Shown piece by piece: positions 62,763 through 64,000 of a DNA stretch of 64,000 bases. The stretch lies in NCBI GenBank assembly GCA_963789025.1, contig CAWBIT010000009.1, forward strand, positions 90,978 through 154,977. Direction: 5' to 3'. A program made the translations under genes and the position numbers. Within the stretch, counting starts at the first letter, position 1. Every line of letters begins with the position of its first letter. Under the pieces are notes generated by a model. That model saw only the letters and a list, made by a program, of their open reading frames with translations. It made no database searches and was not told where the DNA came from. Source of the stretch: AP-15 sp963789025. GTDB lineage: Bacteria; Pseudomonadota; Alphaproteobacteria; ATCC43930; CGMCC-115725.

Positions 62763-63941
62763 TTAGGCAACCTTCATCGTAACGCCTTCGATAACGACAC
62801 CGGCGGTCACGTATTTCCAGAGCGCGACCAGTAGCTTTCGCGCCAGTGCCACGATGGTTGTCTTGCGCAGGCGGCCGCCGTTGCGGCTCACCCGTTCGTG
62901 AAACCAGACGCTGAGAGCTGAGCGCGGCTAATTGCGCAGCCATAGCCAGGCGAGCTGGATCAATGTTGTTCGCAGTCGCGGGTTGCCGGCTTTGGACACT
63001 CCCTGTTCTCGATCGACCGCGCCGCTCTGCCAGGGTGTCGGGGCCAGACCCGCATACGCTGCGATCTGCCGTCGGTTTTCAAAGTGTCGGAATAGCCCCT
63101 CCGACCAGAGTATGGCGGCGAATTCCGGTCCGATGCCTCTTATGTCAAGTAACATCGCTGCGGGCCCCGACTTGGCCGTTTGTTCCACCGCCAGCAACGC
63201 GTCCCGCGCGGCCTCCACGGTTTTGATCTGTTTGAGAAGAAGTTCAAGCCGATCGAGCTCACGGTTGACGAGCGCTTTAAGATGCTGAGGGAAGGCGCGG
63301 CCGTCGCCGGTTTGGAGTTCTTCCAGCCGCTGGCGCCGGTCGCGGCGCAGCGGCTGATATCCGGATACGCCCTGGCTGAATAAAAATCCTTTGATACGAT
63401 TGACGTGTCGCACTCTTTCGGCGGTTAGCGCTTTGCGCTCGCGGCAGAGGTGGCGGCGGTCTTCCTCGCCGGGAGTAGGCACCTTGACCATTGCACAGAC
63501 CCGAGGTTCGCCGCGCTTGTAAGCGAGCAGCGCTCGAACCAGCGTTTCACCATCGATCTTGTCGGTCTTTGCCCTCCGGCGCCGACGCGACGTTGCAATC
63601 GAGGCCGCGTCGACGACGTGGCTTTCGATGCCTTCGTTCTGGAGCGCCCGGTGAATCCAAAACCCGTCGAGACCGGCCTCCTGTACAACGATGATCCGAA
63701 AGCTTTGACCCGTCCGCCGCCTCGCCTTCTCCTGAAGTTGTGCGAAGCGCTCCATTAGCCCGGCGAAATCGCCGCCGGGAACAGAATGCTTTGACATCTT
63801 TTCCCCACCTCCTGGCGACAGTGAGGTGATCAGCCAGCTCGAGCGGCTCAATTCCAACGAAACGAAAATTGCACCAAGGTCGGTATGGACCGCGGTCAAT
63901 GGTTCGGATTTGTCAGCCCCGACGTTCATGGTCAGCTCCAA
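62763..63941 (-). pseudogene. IS110-family transposase with in-frame TAG
   Basis: The open part (63941-62928, 337 residues) has the DEDD-type N-terminus: VVQEAGLDGFWIHRAL and RAKTDKIDGETLVRAL, with Glu in place of the first Asp (FVSLELSRSS). The C-terminal transposase_20 part has DIRGIGPEFAAILWSE and AAYAGLAPTPWQSG. A TAG at 62928 follows LAWLWLRN, yet the same frame continues PRSALSVWFHERVSRNGGRL to TMKVA and a natural stop at 62763-62765. CAG to TAG would explain it. The serine SALSVWF region needed for catalysis lies after the stop. Confidence 0.85.
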
Positions 63942-64000
63942 AATGGACGGTAGCGATCCTCACTTTGATGCAGAATCAATCGCCACCCACAACACGTCAT

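Overview
The window is GC-rich, densely packed DNA of an alphaproteobacterium, probably in or near the Rhizobiales or Rhodospirillales. The basis for this is family-level recognition of phhA, SdhAF4/DUF1674, DUF1326, the FixLJ-type pair, GAF-repeat kinases and the UdgX-type glycosylase, plus the dispersed palindromic repeats; no search was run. Most of it looks chromosomal. The right third is accessory.

Layout. 1-5 kb: end of a cyclase-family gene, an SDR, two secreted proteins that share a motif, and a class III adenylate cyclase split by one in-frame stop. 5-12 kb: N-formylglutamate amidohydrolase, phenylalanine hydroxylase, a trehalose/glucokinase block (otsB-otsA-glk), an SMR exporter with a CoA-transferase, and a 51-residue SdhAF4. 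12-17 kb: four same-strand genes, DUF1445, DUF4392 (both related to parts of D-glutamate cyclase), murL and murD2, followed by two small exported proteins. 17-31 kb: GST, a MASE1-CHASE histidine kinase, tRNA-Ala, yggT-DUF167-nnrU, an alpha/beta hydrolase, a TPP enzyme, a hydratase-SPFH-GST operon, and dedA-nadE. nadE carries a one-base insertion in its ATP-binding loop. 31-35 kb: an SDR, a complete group II intron, a duplicated SDR tail and two tRNA genes of the valine type. 35-47 kb: gph, glmU-glmS, a UdgX operon, metY, an HhH-GPD glycosylase, a PHA-type small protein, an unusual SDR, DUF488, a CBS protein with a possible FNR/FixK box, and a FixLJ-like pair whose kinase has lost its sensor.

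47.8-64 kb is island-like. It holds a frameshifted tyrosine recombinase next to the truncated kinase, an IS91-type element with its own recombinase, a DUF1326/DUF2182 cassette, a frameshifted second DUF1326, a decayed cyclase fragment, a 1.85-kilo-residue kinase with eight GAF modules and an overlapping response regulator, the 5' piece of a second group II intron, and an IS110 transposase with a nonsense codon.

The most interesting system is the 12.2-16.8 kb cluster. It pairs the MurD2/MurL route, which makes the D-glutamate of peptidoglycan while attached to the precursor, with two proteins related to the enzyme that converts free D-glutamate to 5-oxo-D-proline. Six protein genes in the window are broken by one stop codon or a small indel, so read-level checking should come before any biological reading of those breaks.
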